Source: an uncultured Eggerthella sp.
GTDB taxonomy: Bacteria > Actinomycetota > Coriobacteriia > Coriobacteriales > Eggerthellaceae
Direction: 5' to 3'
Assembly (NCBI GenBank): GCA_900548955.1
Contig: URMQ01000015.1
Span: 1-22,211 of the forward strand
DNA length: 22,211 bases
In this document: positions 1 through 7,932 of the stretch, one piece after another
Numbering within the stretch: the first letter of the stretch is position 1
How the letters are laid out: the number at the start of each line of letters is the position of its first letter
Notes under the pieces: model-generated
Databases searched by the model: none
What the model was told of the DNA's origin: nothing
What the model saw: only the letters and a program-made list of their open reading frames with translations
Program-made: the position numbers and the translations under genes

Positions 1-60
1 GGTTTGAGTAATTTGCGCAAGAGGGAATTTTGCTACGTTTGAAATTTGTATGGTCTTCTT

Positions 61-69
61 TGCTACAAT
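61..69 (+). promoter_or_regulatory. Extended -10 promoter for the first gene
   Basis: TGCTACAAT is a TGn-extended -10 element, with a TTGAAA at 39-44 as a possible but over-spaced (19 bp) -35. It predicts a transcript start near 76, about 28 bases before the GTG start at 104. This argues against a start at 50, which would lie upstream of the promoter. Confidence 0.4.
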
Positions 70-103
70 ATGCTCCATTGCACACAAAAAGAAGGGGATT
101 GCT

Positions 104-649
104 GTGTCCGATAAAGAACAAACTCCGCTTGATGCTCAAGAGCAGACACAGGAAATAAAGGCGGATGAGCCTGATAAAGTAGAAAAAGTTGATAAAACAG
201 AGATAACCGACGAAGCCGATAAACCCAATGAGCCAGCTATAGCCGAAAAGACTCCTAAATCCCACAAAAAGCGCCTTAAGCAGATCATTGCCATTATTGT
301 AGGTATTGCTGCTTGCGTTATTTTGATTGCGCCTTCAATTGCAGGTTATCTTAATGTTTCGGTTATATCTACGAGTGGTCAATTTACTGGTCAAGAGTGT
401 AAGGTTTTGCTGTATGAAGGCGATGTGGTCGCTTTACTTGCCGATGCGGACCCTTCAAATGACCCAGAGCCTGTTAAGGAAAACCAAATTGTAGTAGGTC
501 AGCGTACTACCTTTAATGGTATGAATTTTGGTACGTATACCATGGACGTGGTTCTTTTGGACGAGCAAGCTGACTCACAAGTTAGCATCACGCCTCGCAC
601 AACAACTATGTGGGGAATTGATAATCGTCAAACTTATGAGATTGCATAG
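104..649 (+). CDS. Single-pass membrane protein, unknown function
   Basis: This is a 181-residue protein that I do not recognise. The GTG start at 104 is chosen because GAAGGGG lies six bases upstream and the promoter-like TGCTACAAT sits just before it; an ATG at 50 in the same frame has neither. Residues 1 to about 55 are very acidic and lysine-rich with no hydrophobic stretch, so probably disordered and cytoplasmic. A basic patch (KSHKKRLKQ) leads into one membrane helix at about residues 60-82. The outer part of about 100 residues has the alternating polar/hydrophobic pattern of a small beta-sandwich, but this is inference. There is no lipobox, sortase signal or catalytic motif. It appears to be a single-gene transcript: the next gene has its own promoter at 660. 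A role at the cell surface is a guess from topology only. Confidence 0.75.
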   Translation: MSDKEQTPLDAQEQTQEIKADEPDKVEKVDKTEITDEADKPNEPAIAEKTPKSHKKRLKQIIAIIVGIAACVILIAPSIAGYLNVSVISTSGQFTGQECKVLLYEGDVVALLADADPSNDPEPVKENQIVVGQRTTFNGMNFGTYTMDVVLLDEQADSQVSITPRTTTMWGIDNRQTYEIA

Positions 650-659
650 TCATTGTTCA

Positions 660-668
660 TGGTATTAT
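660..668 (+). promoter_or_regulatory. Extended -10 promoter for the riboswitch-terC transcript
   Basis: TGGTATTAT is a TGn-extended -10 element with one mismatch to TATAAT. It predicts a transcript start near 675, exactly where the riboswitch P1 strand begins. No good -35 is seen. Confidence 0.5.
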
Positions 669-674
669 GTTTGC

Positions 675-769
675 ACTCGGTGAGGGAGTAGTTGACATTT
701 GAAACATGTGATGCGTCAACATCATGGCCTAAAAAAAGCCTGGCGTGTCTTAATCGACAAGACTCACGG
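675..769 (+). promoter_or_regulatory. yybP-ykoY manganese riboswitch aptamer
   Basis: The RNA shows hallmarks of the yybP-ykoY class: GGGAGTAG at 684-691 just after the 5' P1 strand, GTCAACAT at 715-722, a GC-rich GGCCT/GCCTGGC arm at 727-743, and CGACAAGACTCAC at 755-767 closing the element. P1 forms from GTGAG (680-684) with CTCAC (763-767); GTTGAC (691-696) pairs with GTCAAC (715-720). In known members manganese stabilises P1 and switches on Mn exporters of the MntP, P-type ATPase and TerC families. Here the 3' P1 strand is also the 5' arm of a terminator, so ligand binding should prevent termination and turn terC on. The sequence was recognised by motif, not by a covariance search. Confidence 0.9.
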
Positions 770-807
770 TGGAAGGGGCTAATGCCCTTTTTGCCGTGAG
801 TCTTTTT
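759..807 (+). terminator. Riboswitch expression-platform terminator
   Basis: AAGACTCACGG (759-769) pairs perfectly with CCGTGAGTCTT (794-804), with an inner AAGGG/CCCTT helix, followed by a T run at 803-807. The 5' arm overlaps the riboswitch P1 strand (763-767), so the two folds exclude each other. It lies 33 bases before the terC start codon. Confidence 0.88.
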
Positions 808-839
808 GTTGGTAAATAAAATGGAAAGGGCAACTTTCG

Positions 840-1808
840 ATGGATCTTTCGATATTCGCAACACCAGAAGCGTGGATTAGCTTAGTAACGCTTCTTTTCT
901 TAGAAATTGTGCTGGGTGTCGATAATCTTGTATTTATTTCTATTACCACCGACCGACTGCCTGCAGAAAAACAGCATATTGGTCGTCGCTTGGGTTTGCT
1001 TGGCGCGCTAGTAATGCGTGTCGTATTTTTAAGCTTTGCTTCTTTCTTAGTTCATATGACCGATCCGCTTTTCACAATTCCCGGAGTGTATATTGGTGAG
1101 CGTGAATTAGGTTTTTCTATCAGAGACTTGGTTCTGCTTTTTGGTGGTATTTATCTTATCTATAAGGGTTTTGTTGAGGTTCGTGATGTTTTAGGTTTGG
1201 TTGAAGAAAAAGAAGACCAAGGTGATTCAACTGAATCTCGTCGCGGACTTACGCTTCCTGCGGCGGTTGCTACTATCATGGTAATGGACCTGGTTTTCTC
1301 TATCGACTCTGTAATTACTGCAGTTGGCTTAGCAGAGCATCTCATAATTATGATCATTGCCGTAATGGTTGCCATTTTCATCATGATCATCTTTATCGAC
1401 AGCATTTCAGACTTCATTAATGCTCATACTGAAATGAAGATCTTAGCGTTGGTATTTATTGTTACTATCGGTGTGTTGTTAGTTCTGGATAGTGTCCATA
1501 TCAATTCTGGTATTGAAGTGCTAGGAATGCATGGCGAAAAACTCATGGTTTACTTTGCAATGGTATTCGCTATTGTTTTGGAACTCATTCAGATGCGCTA
1601 CACCAAAAACTTCCGTGAATGGACTGCCAAGAAGAATTTAGAAATGATGCGTGCTAAAGGCTTTGATCCGCAGCGTACCGATACCCTTGAACTTGCTCAG
1701 GCAATTCTTGATGCTGAACTTGCTGCTGAAGATGCAAAAGCACTTGCCGAAAATGAAGCCAATCAAAATGACAGTGGTAAAGATGTTGCCAAGTCATCCA
1801 AAAGGTAA
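840..1808 (+). CDS. terC: TerC-family integral membrane metal exporter (manganese type)
   Basis: A 322-residue membrane protein of the TerC/YkoY/Alx family, which exports excess manganese or supplies it to secreted metalloenzymes. Family signatures are present: E22 with LGVDN (D28, N29) in the first membrane helix, and VMDLVFSIDS (D150, D156) in a middle helix; these acids line the metal path. There are seven or so hydrophobic segments up to about residue 252, then a charged, alanine/glutamate-rich cytoplasmic tail of about 70 residues that is poorly conserved in the family. The ATG at 840 has GGAAAGGG nine bases upstream. The manganese riboswitch immediately upstream independently supports manganese as the substrate. 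It is probably transcribed alone; the next gene is on the opposite strand. The family is certain, the exact substrate inferred. Confidence 0.92.
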   Translation: MDLSIFATPEAWISLVTLLFLEIVLGVDNLVFISITTDRLPAEKQHIGRRLGLLGALVMRVVFLSFASFLVHMTDPLFTIPGVYIGERELGFSIRDLVLLFGGIYLIYKGFVEVRDVLGLVEEKEDQGDSTESRRGLTLPAAVATIMVMDLVFSIDSVITAVGLAEHLIIMIIAVMVAIFIMIIFIDSISDFINAHTEMKILALVFIVTIGVLLVLDSVHINSGIEVLGMHGEKLMVYFAMVFAIVLELIQMRYTKNFREWTAKKNLEMMRAKGFDPQRTDTLELAQAILDAELAAEDAKALAENEANQNDSGKDVAKSSKR

Positions 1809-1864
1809 TGGCAACCAAGCTTAGGTATGGTAATTGTTCAACCATTTCTTAGTGGGTTGCCATT
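1807..1864 (+). repeat. Inverted repeat at the 3' end of terC
   Basis: AATGGCAACC (1807-1816, overlapping the terC stop codon) is a perfect inverse of GGTTGCCATT (1855-1864). An inner ATGGT/ACCAT pair (1827-1831/1841-1845) would extend the hairpin. There is no T run after it on the plus strand, so it may be an mRNA 3'-end stabiliser or a weak terminator. Confidence 0.45.
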
Positions 1865-1883
1865 AAGCAATTAAGCTATTAGC

Positions 1884-1918
1884 AAAACAGGCCATCCGCT
1901 GCTTTAGTGGATGGCCTG
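1884..1918 (-). terminator. Intrinsic terminator for the lipid-kinase gene
   Basis: A 13-bp stem (1888-1900 with 1906-1918, one G-T pair) with a five-base loop. On the minus strand it is followed by TTTT (plus AAAA at 1884-1887), so it ends transcription from the minus-strand gene that stops at 1995. The plus strand lacks a good T run, although some use for terC is possible. Confidence 0.75.
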
Positions 1919-1994
1919 GCTGGTTACGTTGGATTTTGGCTTAGGAGCCAAAACGTGTTGATAAATCTTCAATATATTCAGTAGATAGATATCA

Positions 1995-2923
1995 TTACGT
2001 AAGCTGGCTATCTTCTGGGCTGAAATGCTTCAAGCATTCCTGAGATACGATAAAGCGGGTTGCTTGAGGTAAACAGCGAATAGTAAGGGGAGTTTGCAAA
2101 TCCGTTGGCTCACCATCGTATTGCACTTGCATATTAGGGTTGGCTTCTATGCGAATTTCTTTGCCACGGTAAAGTTCAAGACCACCAACTTTCTTAGCTA
2201 AAGCTCCTGAATGGTCAAACACTTTAGCCATAACAACAGGAAGAAGTTGGAATGCATTTTCTGTCTTTAGAATTACGACATCAAGCATTCCATCGCGTGG
2301 TAAGTTTTCGTCAGAGACCATAACTTCGAATTGCATTTTGGAAAAATTGGCAACTACAACACCGATGCCACTTGAAGTAATAGTTTCTCCATCGATGGTA
2401 AGAGTGAATTCCGAAACTTGAGGTGTGGGATTCTGAAATGCTGCTTCAAAGTAAGCAACATCACCTAATAGGCGTTTGTGCTGTGTAGCGGTGCGCATGA
2501 TTAGTTCATCATAGCCGCATCCAGCCATCATAGAAAAGCCGCGCTTTATACCCTCATTTGTTTCAAGCTCTCCTAAATCAAAGTTTAGGGTTAGTGCTTC
2601 ATCGGTAACTTTGCATAAAGCGTGAGGTTCGTTTGGTTCAAAAAGGTTCATGGCAAGCAGGTTGGCAGTGCCAGAAGGGAAAGGCAGAATTGGATATCGG
2701 TATCGCGAAGCTCGTATGCAACCGAAGATATCGTTCCGTCACCACCGCTTGCAACAACAAAGTCAAATTCTGCAGCATCAGTTAATAAAGAGGCTAGTGG
2801 TGTTTGAGAGCCAAAGGTGCGAACTGTAAAAGAATCTCCGTCTTCAGCGTACATTCGAATAAAGTCATAAATTGCTCCGTTGCGAAGCCCAGAACGTAAG
2901 TTATGTATGACAAGTACTTTCAA
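1995..2923 (-). pseudogene. Diacylglycerol kinase / YegS-type lipid kinase, split by a one-base frameshift
   Basis: Two adjacent minus-strand reading frames form one DAGK-catalytic (DgkB/YegS/sphingosine-kinase-like) protein of about 309 residues, a usual family length. The first frame starts at TTG 2921-2923 behind AGGGG and contains the nucleotide-binding GGDGT motif (residues 60-64). It leaves the family pattern after residue 77 and stops at about 2651. The second frame contains the conserved PILPFPSGTANLLA stretch and runs to 1995 with a normal C-terminal domain (VQYDGEP near the end). Adding one base to the GG at 2692-2693 joins RDTDI directly to PILPFPSGTAN. So this is either a recent inactivating deletion or a sequencing error; both halves are otherwise intact. 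The enzyme would phosphorylate a membrane lipid with ATP. An ATG at 2649-2651 could still start the C-terminal part, but that lacks the GGDGT motif. Confidence 0.85.
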
Positions 2924-2939
2924 TCCAACCCCTTTTTGT

Positions 2940-2958
2940 TAGTATGCTATACATACTA
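2940..2958. promoter_or_regulatory. Palindromic operator-like site between divergent genes
   Basis: TAGTATG (2940-2946) and CATACTA (2952-2958) are perfect inverse arms around a 5-bp spacer. It sits 17 bp upstream of the lipid-kinase start and about 85 bp upstream of rnd. TATAGT on the minus strand (2955-2960) could be the kinase -10 and would overlap the site, fitting a repressor operator. No regulator is identified. Confidence 0.4.
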
Positions 2959-3043
2959 TATCGTGAGATACGGTATGTCTGCGCAAACTTATGCGTACTT
3001 TAATAAATGCACTAATGATTGATCCCACATAAGGGGTGTATGA

Positions 3044-4189
3044 ATGCTCGTTGAAAACGACGCACAATTAAAAGATTTTTTGGCGTTATGTGAAAATAGT
3101 TCTTATATGGCAATTGATACCGAGTTTTTGCGTGAGAAAACCTACTATGCAAAGCTTTGTTTGATTCAGGTAGCTGTTGAGGGCTGTACTGCCATTATCG
3201 ATCCATTCACTATTGAAGATTTATCGGTCATGGCTCCTGTTTTAACTAATCAAAGTGTCGTGAAAATATTTCACGCATCCTCACAGGATATAGAAATTTT
3301 GTACCATGAAACAGGAGTCGTGCCCGATCCTGTTTTTGACACTCAGGTGGCAGCGGCGTTGCTCGGTAAATCGCAACAGGCTTCATACGCTGCACTAGTG
3401 CAGTCGTTTTGTCAGGTAACGCTTCCTAAAAAGGATTCGTTTACTGATTGGTCTCGTAGGCCTTTAAGCCCTTCCCAGGTTGAATATGCTGCTGATGATG
3501 TTACATATTTGCCGCGCATTTATCATGACATGATAGAAGAACTTAACGAAAAAGGTCGCCTGTCTTGGTTGAATGATGCGTTTGCTGAAATCTCAAATCC
3601 TAAAAAGTATGAAGTCGATCCTCGAAATCGGTATCGTAAGCTAAAGCGCGTCAATCAGCTTTCTCAACGACAAATGGCGGCAGCTCGGGAATTTGCTGCT
3701 TGGCGTGAAGAACGCGCACAAAAATTGAATATACCCCGAAAATGGGTGGTTTCCGATGAACAGATTGTAGAGGCATGTAGGCGCGAGCCACGCTCGCTTG
3801 ATGAATTATACATGGTTCGTGGTCTGAAGGAATCGCTTAAGTCAGGAGATGCTCGTCATGTTTTGCAGCTTATTAATAAGGGGTTAACCTGCCCCGAAGA
3901 AGATCTCCCTCAAACTAAAACAAATCAGCGAAGTGAAGCAAATGTTGACATTGCTGTTGATTTAATGAATGCAATTGTTCGTTTGCGTGCTCGTGAAAAT
4001 AAAATTGCCCCGCAGACTTTAGCTCCTCATGCTGAATTAATGAAGCTAGCTCGTGGGCATGATGAAGATTGCGAACTGCTTAAAGGATGGCGCTATCACG
4101 TAGTGGGAAAAGAACTATCAGACTTTCTTGAAGGGAAGTTTTTACTACAACTCATTGACGGAAATTTGAAAATTATACTTCCTGAATGA
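3044..4189 (+). CDS. rnd: Ribonuclease D
   Basis: A 381-residue 3'-5' exoribonuclease of the DEDDy class, close to the usual 370-380, that trims tRNA and other stable RNA ends. The acidic active site is complete: D25 and E27 (IDTEF, Exo I), D82 (SSQDIE, Exo II), and Y148 with D152 (YAADD, Exo III). The family TDWSRRPL signature lies near residue 134. An HRDC nucleic-acid-binding domain follows at about residues 208-290 (NQLSQRQM to VRGL), and a second, weaker helical HRDC-like region fills the C-terminus. The ATG at 3044 has AAGGGG seven bases upstream. It is divergent from the lipid kinase and 76 bases ahead of the YugP-like gene, so it may head a four-gene plus-strand transcript ending after xseB. 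Confidence 0.93.
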   Translation: MLVENDAQLKDFLALCENSSYMAIDTEFLREKTYYAKLCLIQVAVEGCTAIIDPFTIEDLSVMAPVLTNQSVVKIFHASSQDIEILYHETGVVPDPVFDTQVAAALLGKSQQASYAALVQSFCQVTLPKKDSFTDWSRRPLSPSQVEYAADDVTYLPRIYHDMIEELNEKGRLSWLNDAFAEISNPKKYEVDPRNRYRKLKRVNQLSQRQMAAAREFAAWREERAQKLNIPRKWVVSDEQIVEACRREPRSLDELYMVRGLKESLKSGDARHVLQLINKGLTCPEEDLPQTKTNQRSEANVDIAVDLMNAIVRLRARENKIAPQTLAPHAELMKLARGHDEDCELLKGWRYHVVGKELSDFLEGKFLLQLIDGNLKIILPE

Positions 4190-4265
4190 AATATCGCACA
4201 ACACCAGGTAATCTAGTAGAGAACAAATTAGTTGGGAACAATTAGCTTTCTATATAGGAGAATAC

Positions 4266-4922
4266 ATGTCTTACCTTTTTTTAATTGTCGTTACACTTGC
4301 TATTGGTTTTGGTGCTCAGGCGTATGTAAATCGTCAAATTAAGAAGTACTCGTATGTGCCAATATCAAACGGAATGACAGGTTATCAAGTTGCAGTTGGA
4401 ATGTTGCAGTACTACGGCATTTACGATGTGCAGGTTCGTTTGGGAAATCATGGCGACAATTTCTTTAATCCAAAAGACAATTCCATTACGTTAGATCCCC
4501 AGGCTTACTATGGATCTTCCATTACTGCTACCGCTACTGCATGCCATGAAGTAGGTCATGCTTGCCAGTATGCTCAGGGCTATGTGCCTATTAAAATTCG
4601 TGGCGCTATGGTTCCTGTAGTTAATTTTGCTTCTAACACCTGGATTTTCTTGTTGCTTATTGGCATTTTCTTGAATATTGCTGGTTTGGTTGATCTGGCA
4701 ATTATCTTTTATGCCTTTGCGGTATTGTTCCAGTTGGTCACTTTGCCAGTAGAATTTAATGCAAGTCATCGTGCTATGACGTATATGGAAACAACTGGCT
4801 TGCCAGGTGGCGAACGTGCTGGTGCATGGAGTGTTCTTCGTGCTTGTGCTCTTACCTACGTTGCGGCAGCACTTGTTTCTGTGCTTCAGCTTTTGTATTT
4901 GCTTGGTTCTCGCGAGGAGTAA
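4266..4922 (+). CDS. YugP-type membrane zinc metallopeptidase
   Basis: A 218-residue protein of the neutral zinc metallopeptidase family typified by Bacillus YugP (Zn_peptidase_2). The zinc-binding and catalytic HEVGH motif is at residues 94-98, in the family context TACHEVGHACQY. There is an N-terminal membrane helix (about 3-20) and two or three more between residues 115 and 215, with E164 of PVEFNASHRA a possible third zinc ligand (family knowledge). The natural substrate of this family is poorly known. The ATG at 4266 follows AGGAG. Its stop is three bases before the xseA start, so the two genes are probably translationally coupled, but I know of no functional link. Confidence 0.88.
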   Translation: MSYLFLIVVTLAIGFGAQAYVNRQIKKYSYVPISNGMTGYQVAVGMLQYYGIYDVQVRLGNHGDNFFNPKDNSITLDPQAYYGSSITATATACHEVGHACQYAQGYVPIKIRGAMVPVVNFASNTWIFLLLIGIFLNIAGLVDLAIIFYAFAVLFQLVTLPVEFNASHRAMTYMETTGLPGGERAGAWSVLRACALTYVAAALVSVLQLLYLLGSREE

Positions 4923-4925
4923 GTA

Positions 4926-6248
4926 ATGGATTCGTCTCAACCTGATTCAACTAAGAAAAAGGTTTTATCGGTATCCGCTGCTGTTCGTCTTACCAATTCA
5001 ATTTTGCATGAGCACACTTTTATCATCGAAGGTGAAGTTAGCGAATTAAACAACAAGCCTGGGTATAAGGCAGTTTATTTCACTATTAAAGATGAAGATG
5101 CATCGCTTCCTTGCATGATGTGGAAAAATCGCTTTCAAGCAAGTGGGATAGACCTCCATCTTGGCGTAAAAGTTCAAGTTACTGGTAGTTTTAACGTATA
5201 TGCTCCTACGGGGCGAATGAGCTTTGATGTCGCGCGATTGGTTTTAGCGGGCGAAGGCGATTTACGTGCACGTGTGGCCCAACTTGCAGAAAAGCTTAGA
5301 AAAGAAGGGCTTATGGACGTTTCGCGAAAGCGTCCAATACCACAACTTCCACAAAGTATTGGTTTGGTTACTTCTCCTCGTGGTGCGGTAGTTCATGATG
5401 TTTTGCGAACGTTGCGCAGACGTTATCCTTTAGCGCGTGTTGTGTTTGCTGGAGTTCCTGTTGAAGGAGCAAATGCCGCGCAGCAATTATCTATGGCACT
5501 TACGAGTGTTGCTGCAACTGATGTAGAAGTTATTTTGCTTGTTCGTGGTGGTGGATCCTTTGAAAACTTTATGCCTTTCAACGATGAAGGGTTAGCGCGC
5601 ACCATAGCTTCATGTTCTAAGCCTGTGGTAACTGGCATTGGTCATGAGCCTGACACTACTATCGCTGATATGGTTGCTGATCTACGTGCTTCTACGCCTA
5701 CAGGAGCAGCACAAGCGGTATCTCCTCAAGCAGGGGAGTTACAAGAGCTTCTGCAAAACCAGGCGTTGCGTTTGTCGGGATCATTGACTCAGCGTTTAAA
5801 CACCTCTGCGGCTTTTCTAGGATCTATTGGTTCGCGTCCTTTATGTAAACATCCTACGACGTTGTATGCCTCAGAAATGCAAACGGTTGACTTGATGCAA
5901 GAAACCATGGAGCGTTTGGGTAAAACTTTTACACAAAAACAGAATCATTCTTTGGATTTAGCAGCTTCTGCTTTTGTGCGTATTGGTAAATCCCTTGTAG
6001 TTCCTTATCAGTCTCAAGCGGCAGTGATTACTTCGCGTTTGAATGACTTATCACCGCTGAAAATATTGGAACGTGGTTGGTCTATTACGCGAGATAATCA
6101 AGGAACAATTATTAAAAGTGTTACCCAGGTTAAGCCACAAGATCATATTACTGTTCAGCTTTTAGACGGTGTATTGGCATGCCAAATTGAAGATGAGGGA
6201 ATTTCTGAATTAAGTGAAGTTATATCTATGGAGGAATCTCATGAATGA
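4926..6248 (+). CDS. xseA: Exodeoxyribonuclease VII large subunit
   Basis: A 440-residue catalytic subunit of exonuclease VII, which degrades single-stranded DNA from both ends into short oligonucleotides during repair and recombination. The N-terminal OB fold spans about residues 14-110 (IEGEVSELN, YFTIKDE). The nuclease core follows at about 140-270 with family signatures GLVTSPRGAVVHD (146-158), RGGGSFENF (207-215) and GIGHEPDTTIADMVADLRASTPT (from 237). The rest is the long helical region that binds many XseB copies, ending in a beta-rich tail (ILERGWSITRD, HITVQLLDG). The start has GAGGAG six bases upstream, inside the end of the protease gene. It overlaps xseB by eight bases. Confidence 0.95.
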   Translation: MDSSQPDSTKKKVLSVSAAVRLTNSILHEHTFIIEGEVSELNNKPGYKAVYFTIKDEDASLPCMMWKNRFQASGIDLHLGVKVQVTGSFNVYAPTGRMSFDVARLVLAGEGDLRARVAQLAEKLRKEGLMDVSRKRPIPQLPQSIGLVTSPRGAVVHDVLRTLRRRYPLARVVFAGVPVEGANAAQQLSMALTSVAATDVEVILLVRGGGSFENFMPFNDEGLARTIASCSKPVVTGIGHEPDTTIADMVADLRASTPTGAAQAVSPQAGELQELLQNQALRLSGSLTQRLNTSAAFLGSIGSRPLCKHPTTLYASEMQTVDLMQETMERLGKTFTQKQNHSLDLAASAFVRIGKSLVVPYQSQAAVITSRLNDLSPLKILERGWSITRDNQGTIIKSVTQVKPQDHITVQLLDGVLACQIEDEGISELSEVISMEESHE

Positions 6249-6525
6249 AGAAACCGTACAAAATAGTCAAAACCAATCTGTTCAGCCTGTTGTGGGACTT
6301 ACGTTTCGTGAAGCAATGACGGAACTTAATGGTATTGTTGAAGCGCTTGAAAGCAACACATTAGAACTTGAAGATAGCTTGGTGAAGTACGAGCGCGGCA
6401 TTGCCTTGCTTCGTTTTTTAAAGGATAGCCTTACTTCTGCTCAGCAAAAAGTTGATGTATTAATGGGCGAACTTGATTTATCGGTTGATGATGCGGTAAC
6501 TGATTCAACCTTATCCAAGGCATAA
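6241..6525 (+). CDS. xseB: Exodeoxyribonuclease VII small subunit
   Basis: A 94-residue small subunit that coats the XseA helical arm and restrains its nuclease. The core LTFREAMTELNGIVEALES and LELEDSLVKYERGIALLR is diagnostic: a helical hairpin of about 60 residues. The first 18 residues and the acidic tail are extra. The ATG at 6241 is chosen because GGAGG lies at 6230-6234, six bases upstream; an upstream in-frame ATG at 6214 has no ribosome site and would overlap xseA more. The 8-base overlap with xseA is typical for coupled translation of subunits needed in fixed ratio. Confidence 0.93.
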   Translation: MNEETVQNSQNQSVQPVVGLTFREAMTELNGIVEALESNTLELEDSLVKYERGIALLRFLKDSLTSAQQKVDVLMGELDLSVDDAVTDSTLSKA

Positions 6526-6623
6526 GAGGCTCTCTTCGCAATATCTTCGCAATTCAAAACCGTTTATCCCAGATTTATATCCTTTGAACACAGTTAGTCT
6601 GCCGTTCGCCAGCTACCGGAAAA

Positions 6624-6655
6624 ATGCCTGTCCTATCAGCGGACAGGCATCGTTA
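6624..6655 (+). terminator. Hairpin terminator after xseB
   Basis: ATGCCTGTCC (6624-6633) pairs perfectly with GGACAGGCAT (6641-6650) around a 7-base loop. The following CGTTATTT is a weak T run, so termination may be partial. It lies about 100 bases past the xseB stop and ahead of the ackA promoter region. Confidence 0.6.
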
Positions 6656-6660
6656 TTTCG

Positions 6661-6666
6661 TACAAT
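6661..6666 (+). promoter_or_regulatory. Possible ackA -10 element
   Basis: TACAAT directly follows the xse terminator and is 32 bases upstream of the ackA start. It matches the -10 of the first gene, but I see no convincing -35. Confidence 0.3.
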
Positions 6667-6698
6667 AGTGTAACGATATTTTAGTAGGAGGGATTGAT

Positions 6699-7925
6699 TT
6701 GAACATCCTTGTTATAAATGCTGGGTCTTCATCGTTAAAGTACCAATTGGTCAATGTAACCACTCATAAGGTTGTAGCCAAGGGTCTATGCGAACGTGTA
6801 GGAAGTGAAGAATCTTCTCATAAGCACGGCATTGATGATAACGAGTTTGTTTATGAGCTTCCTCTGCCAGATCATACTGCTGCTGTGCAGGTTGTTTTGG
6901 ACGTGCTCACCCAAGGTTCTAATGCGGTTATTCATGATATGAGTGAAATTGCTGCTGTAGGTCATCGTGTTGTTCATGGCGGTGAATATTTCCAGAAATC
7001 AGCACTTATTGATGAAGATGTAATTTCTAAAATTGACGAGCTTGCTGAATTGGCTCCTTTGCATAATAAAGCAGCACTTGCAGGTATTTATGCTTGTCGT
7101 AAATTGATGCCTGACACTCCTATGGTTGCTGTGTTTGACACTTCATTTTTCCAAACGCTGCCGCCATCGGCTTATATGTACCCACTCCCTTATGAATATT
7201 ATGAGAAATATAGCGTACGTAAGTATGGTGCTCACGGTACCTCTCATCGCTACATTGCGGAACGTGCAGCGTATATGTTGGGCGAACCATTAACAGATTT
7301 GCGCCTAATTACCTGCCATTTAGGTAATGGCTGTTCTATTTCTGCAATCGATCATGGTAGCCCTATTGATACTTCTATGGGATTCACTCCTCTTGATGGC
7401 TTGATGATGGGTACCCGTTGCGGCTCTATTGACCCTGCAATTGTTACGTACTTGATGGAAAAGCTTGAGCTTACTCCTGGTGAAATGAATGACATCATGA
7501 ATAAGAAATCAGGCTTATTGGGTATTTCTGGCATTAGTAATGACCTCAGAAGCGTACGGGAGGCATCTGAAGCTGGCGATGAGCGAGCAATGCTTGCCTA
7601 CGAAATGTATTCTTCTCGTGTTAAAAAATATATCGGTCAGTATTTCTTCATGCTCGGTGGCGCCGACGCTATTGTTTTGACTGCTGGCGTTGGAGAAAAT
7701 TGTGACAAAATGCGTCGTATGATTTTCTCTGGCTTGCAGCCTTTAGGAATTATTTTGGATTCTGCTAAGAACAAGCAGCGTGGCTTTGAGCGCATCATTT
7801 CATCAGACAAATCTGAAGTTCCTGTTATTGTTATTCCTACTGACGAGGAATACATGATTGCGCGTGACACCTATGATATTGTTCGTGCTAAGACACAGAT
7901 CGTGCCAGTATCTAAAGAAGCTTAA
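6699..7925 (+). CDS. ackA: Acetate kinase
   Basis: A 408-residue acetate kinase that converts acetyl phosphate and ADP to acetate and ATP, the energy-yielding last step of mixed-acid fermentation; reversible. The start is a TTG at 6699 behind AGGAGGG, chosen because it puts the invariant NILVINAGSSSLK at the very N-terminus (N7 contacts substrate). Other active-site features are present: R90 in VGHRVVHGG, D147 in VAVFDTSFF, H179 in KYGAHGTSH, and R240 in MMGTRCGSIDP. The ADENOSINE loop GGADAIVLTAGVGEN and the C-terminal PTDEEYMIARDT carrying the metal-binding glutamate are also there. The partner enzyme Pta is at 10006-10998 on the other strand, not adjacent as in many bacteria. Confidence 0.97.
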   Translation: MNILVINAGSSSLKYQLVNVTTHKVVAKGLCERVGSEESSHKHGIDDNEFVYELPLPDHTAAVQVVLDVLTQGSNAVIHDMSEIAAVGHRVVHGGEYFQKSALIDEDVISKIDELAELAPLHNKAALAGIYACRKLMPDTPMVAVFDTSFFQTLPPSAYMYPLPYEYYEKYSVRKYGAHGTSHRYIAERAAYMLGEPLTDLRLITCHLGNGCSISAIDHGSPIDTSMGFTPLDGLMMGTRCGSIDPAIVTYLMEKLELTPGEMNDIMNKKSGLLGISGISNDLRSVREASEAGDERAMLAYEMYSSRVKKYIGQYFFMLGGADAIVLTAGVGENCDKMRRMIFSGLQPLGIILDSAKNKQRGFERIISSDKSEVPVIVIPTDEEYMIARDTYDIVRAKTQIVPVSKEA

Positions 7926-7932
7926 ATTCATA

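Noticed and set aside
2648..2923. Programmed ribosomal frameshift in the lipid-kinase gene
   Set aside because: The bases at the junction (GAT ATC CAA on the minus strand) do not form a slippery heptamer, and no stimulating hairpin was seen. A one-base deletion or read error explains it better.
6534..6553. CTTCGCAAT repeated twice at an 11-bp step after xseB
   Set aside because: Only two copies, close to the stop codon, with no symmetry or link to a promoter. Likely a small slippage duplication.
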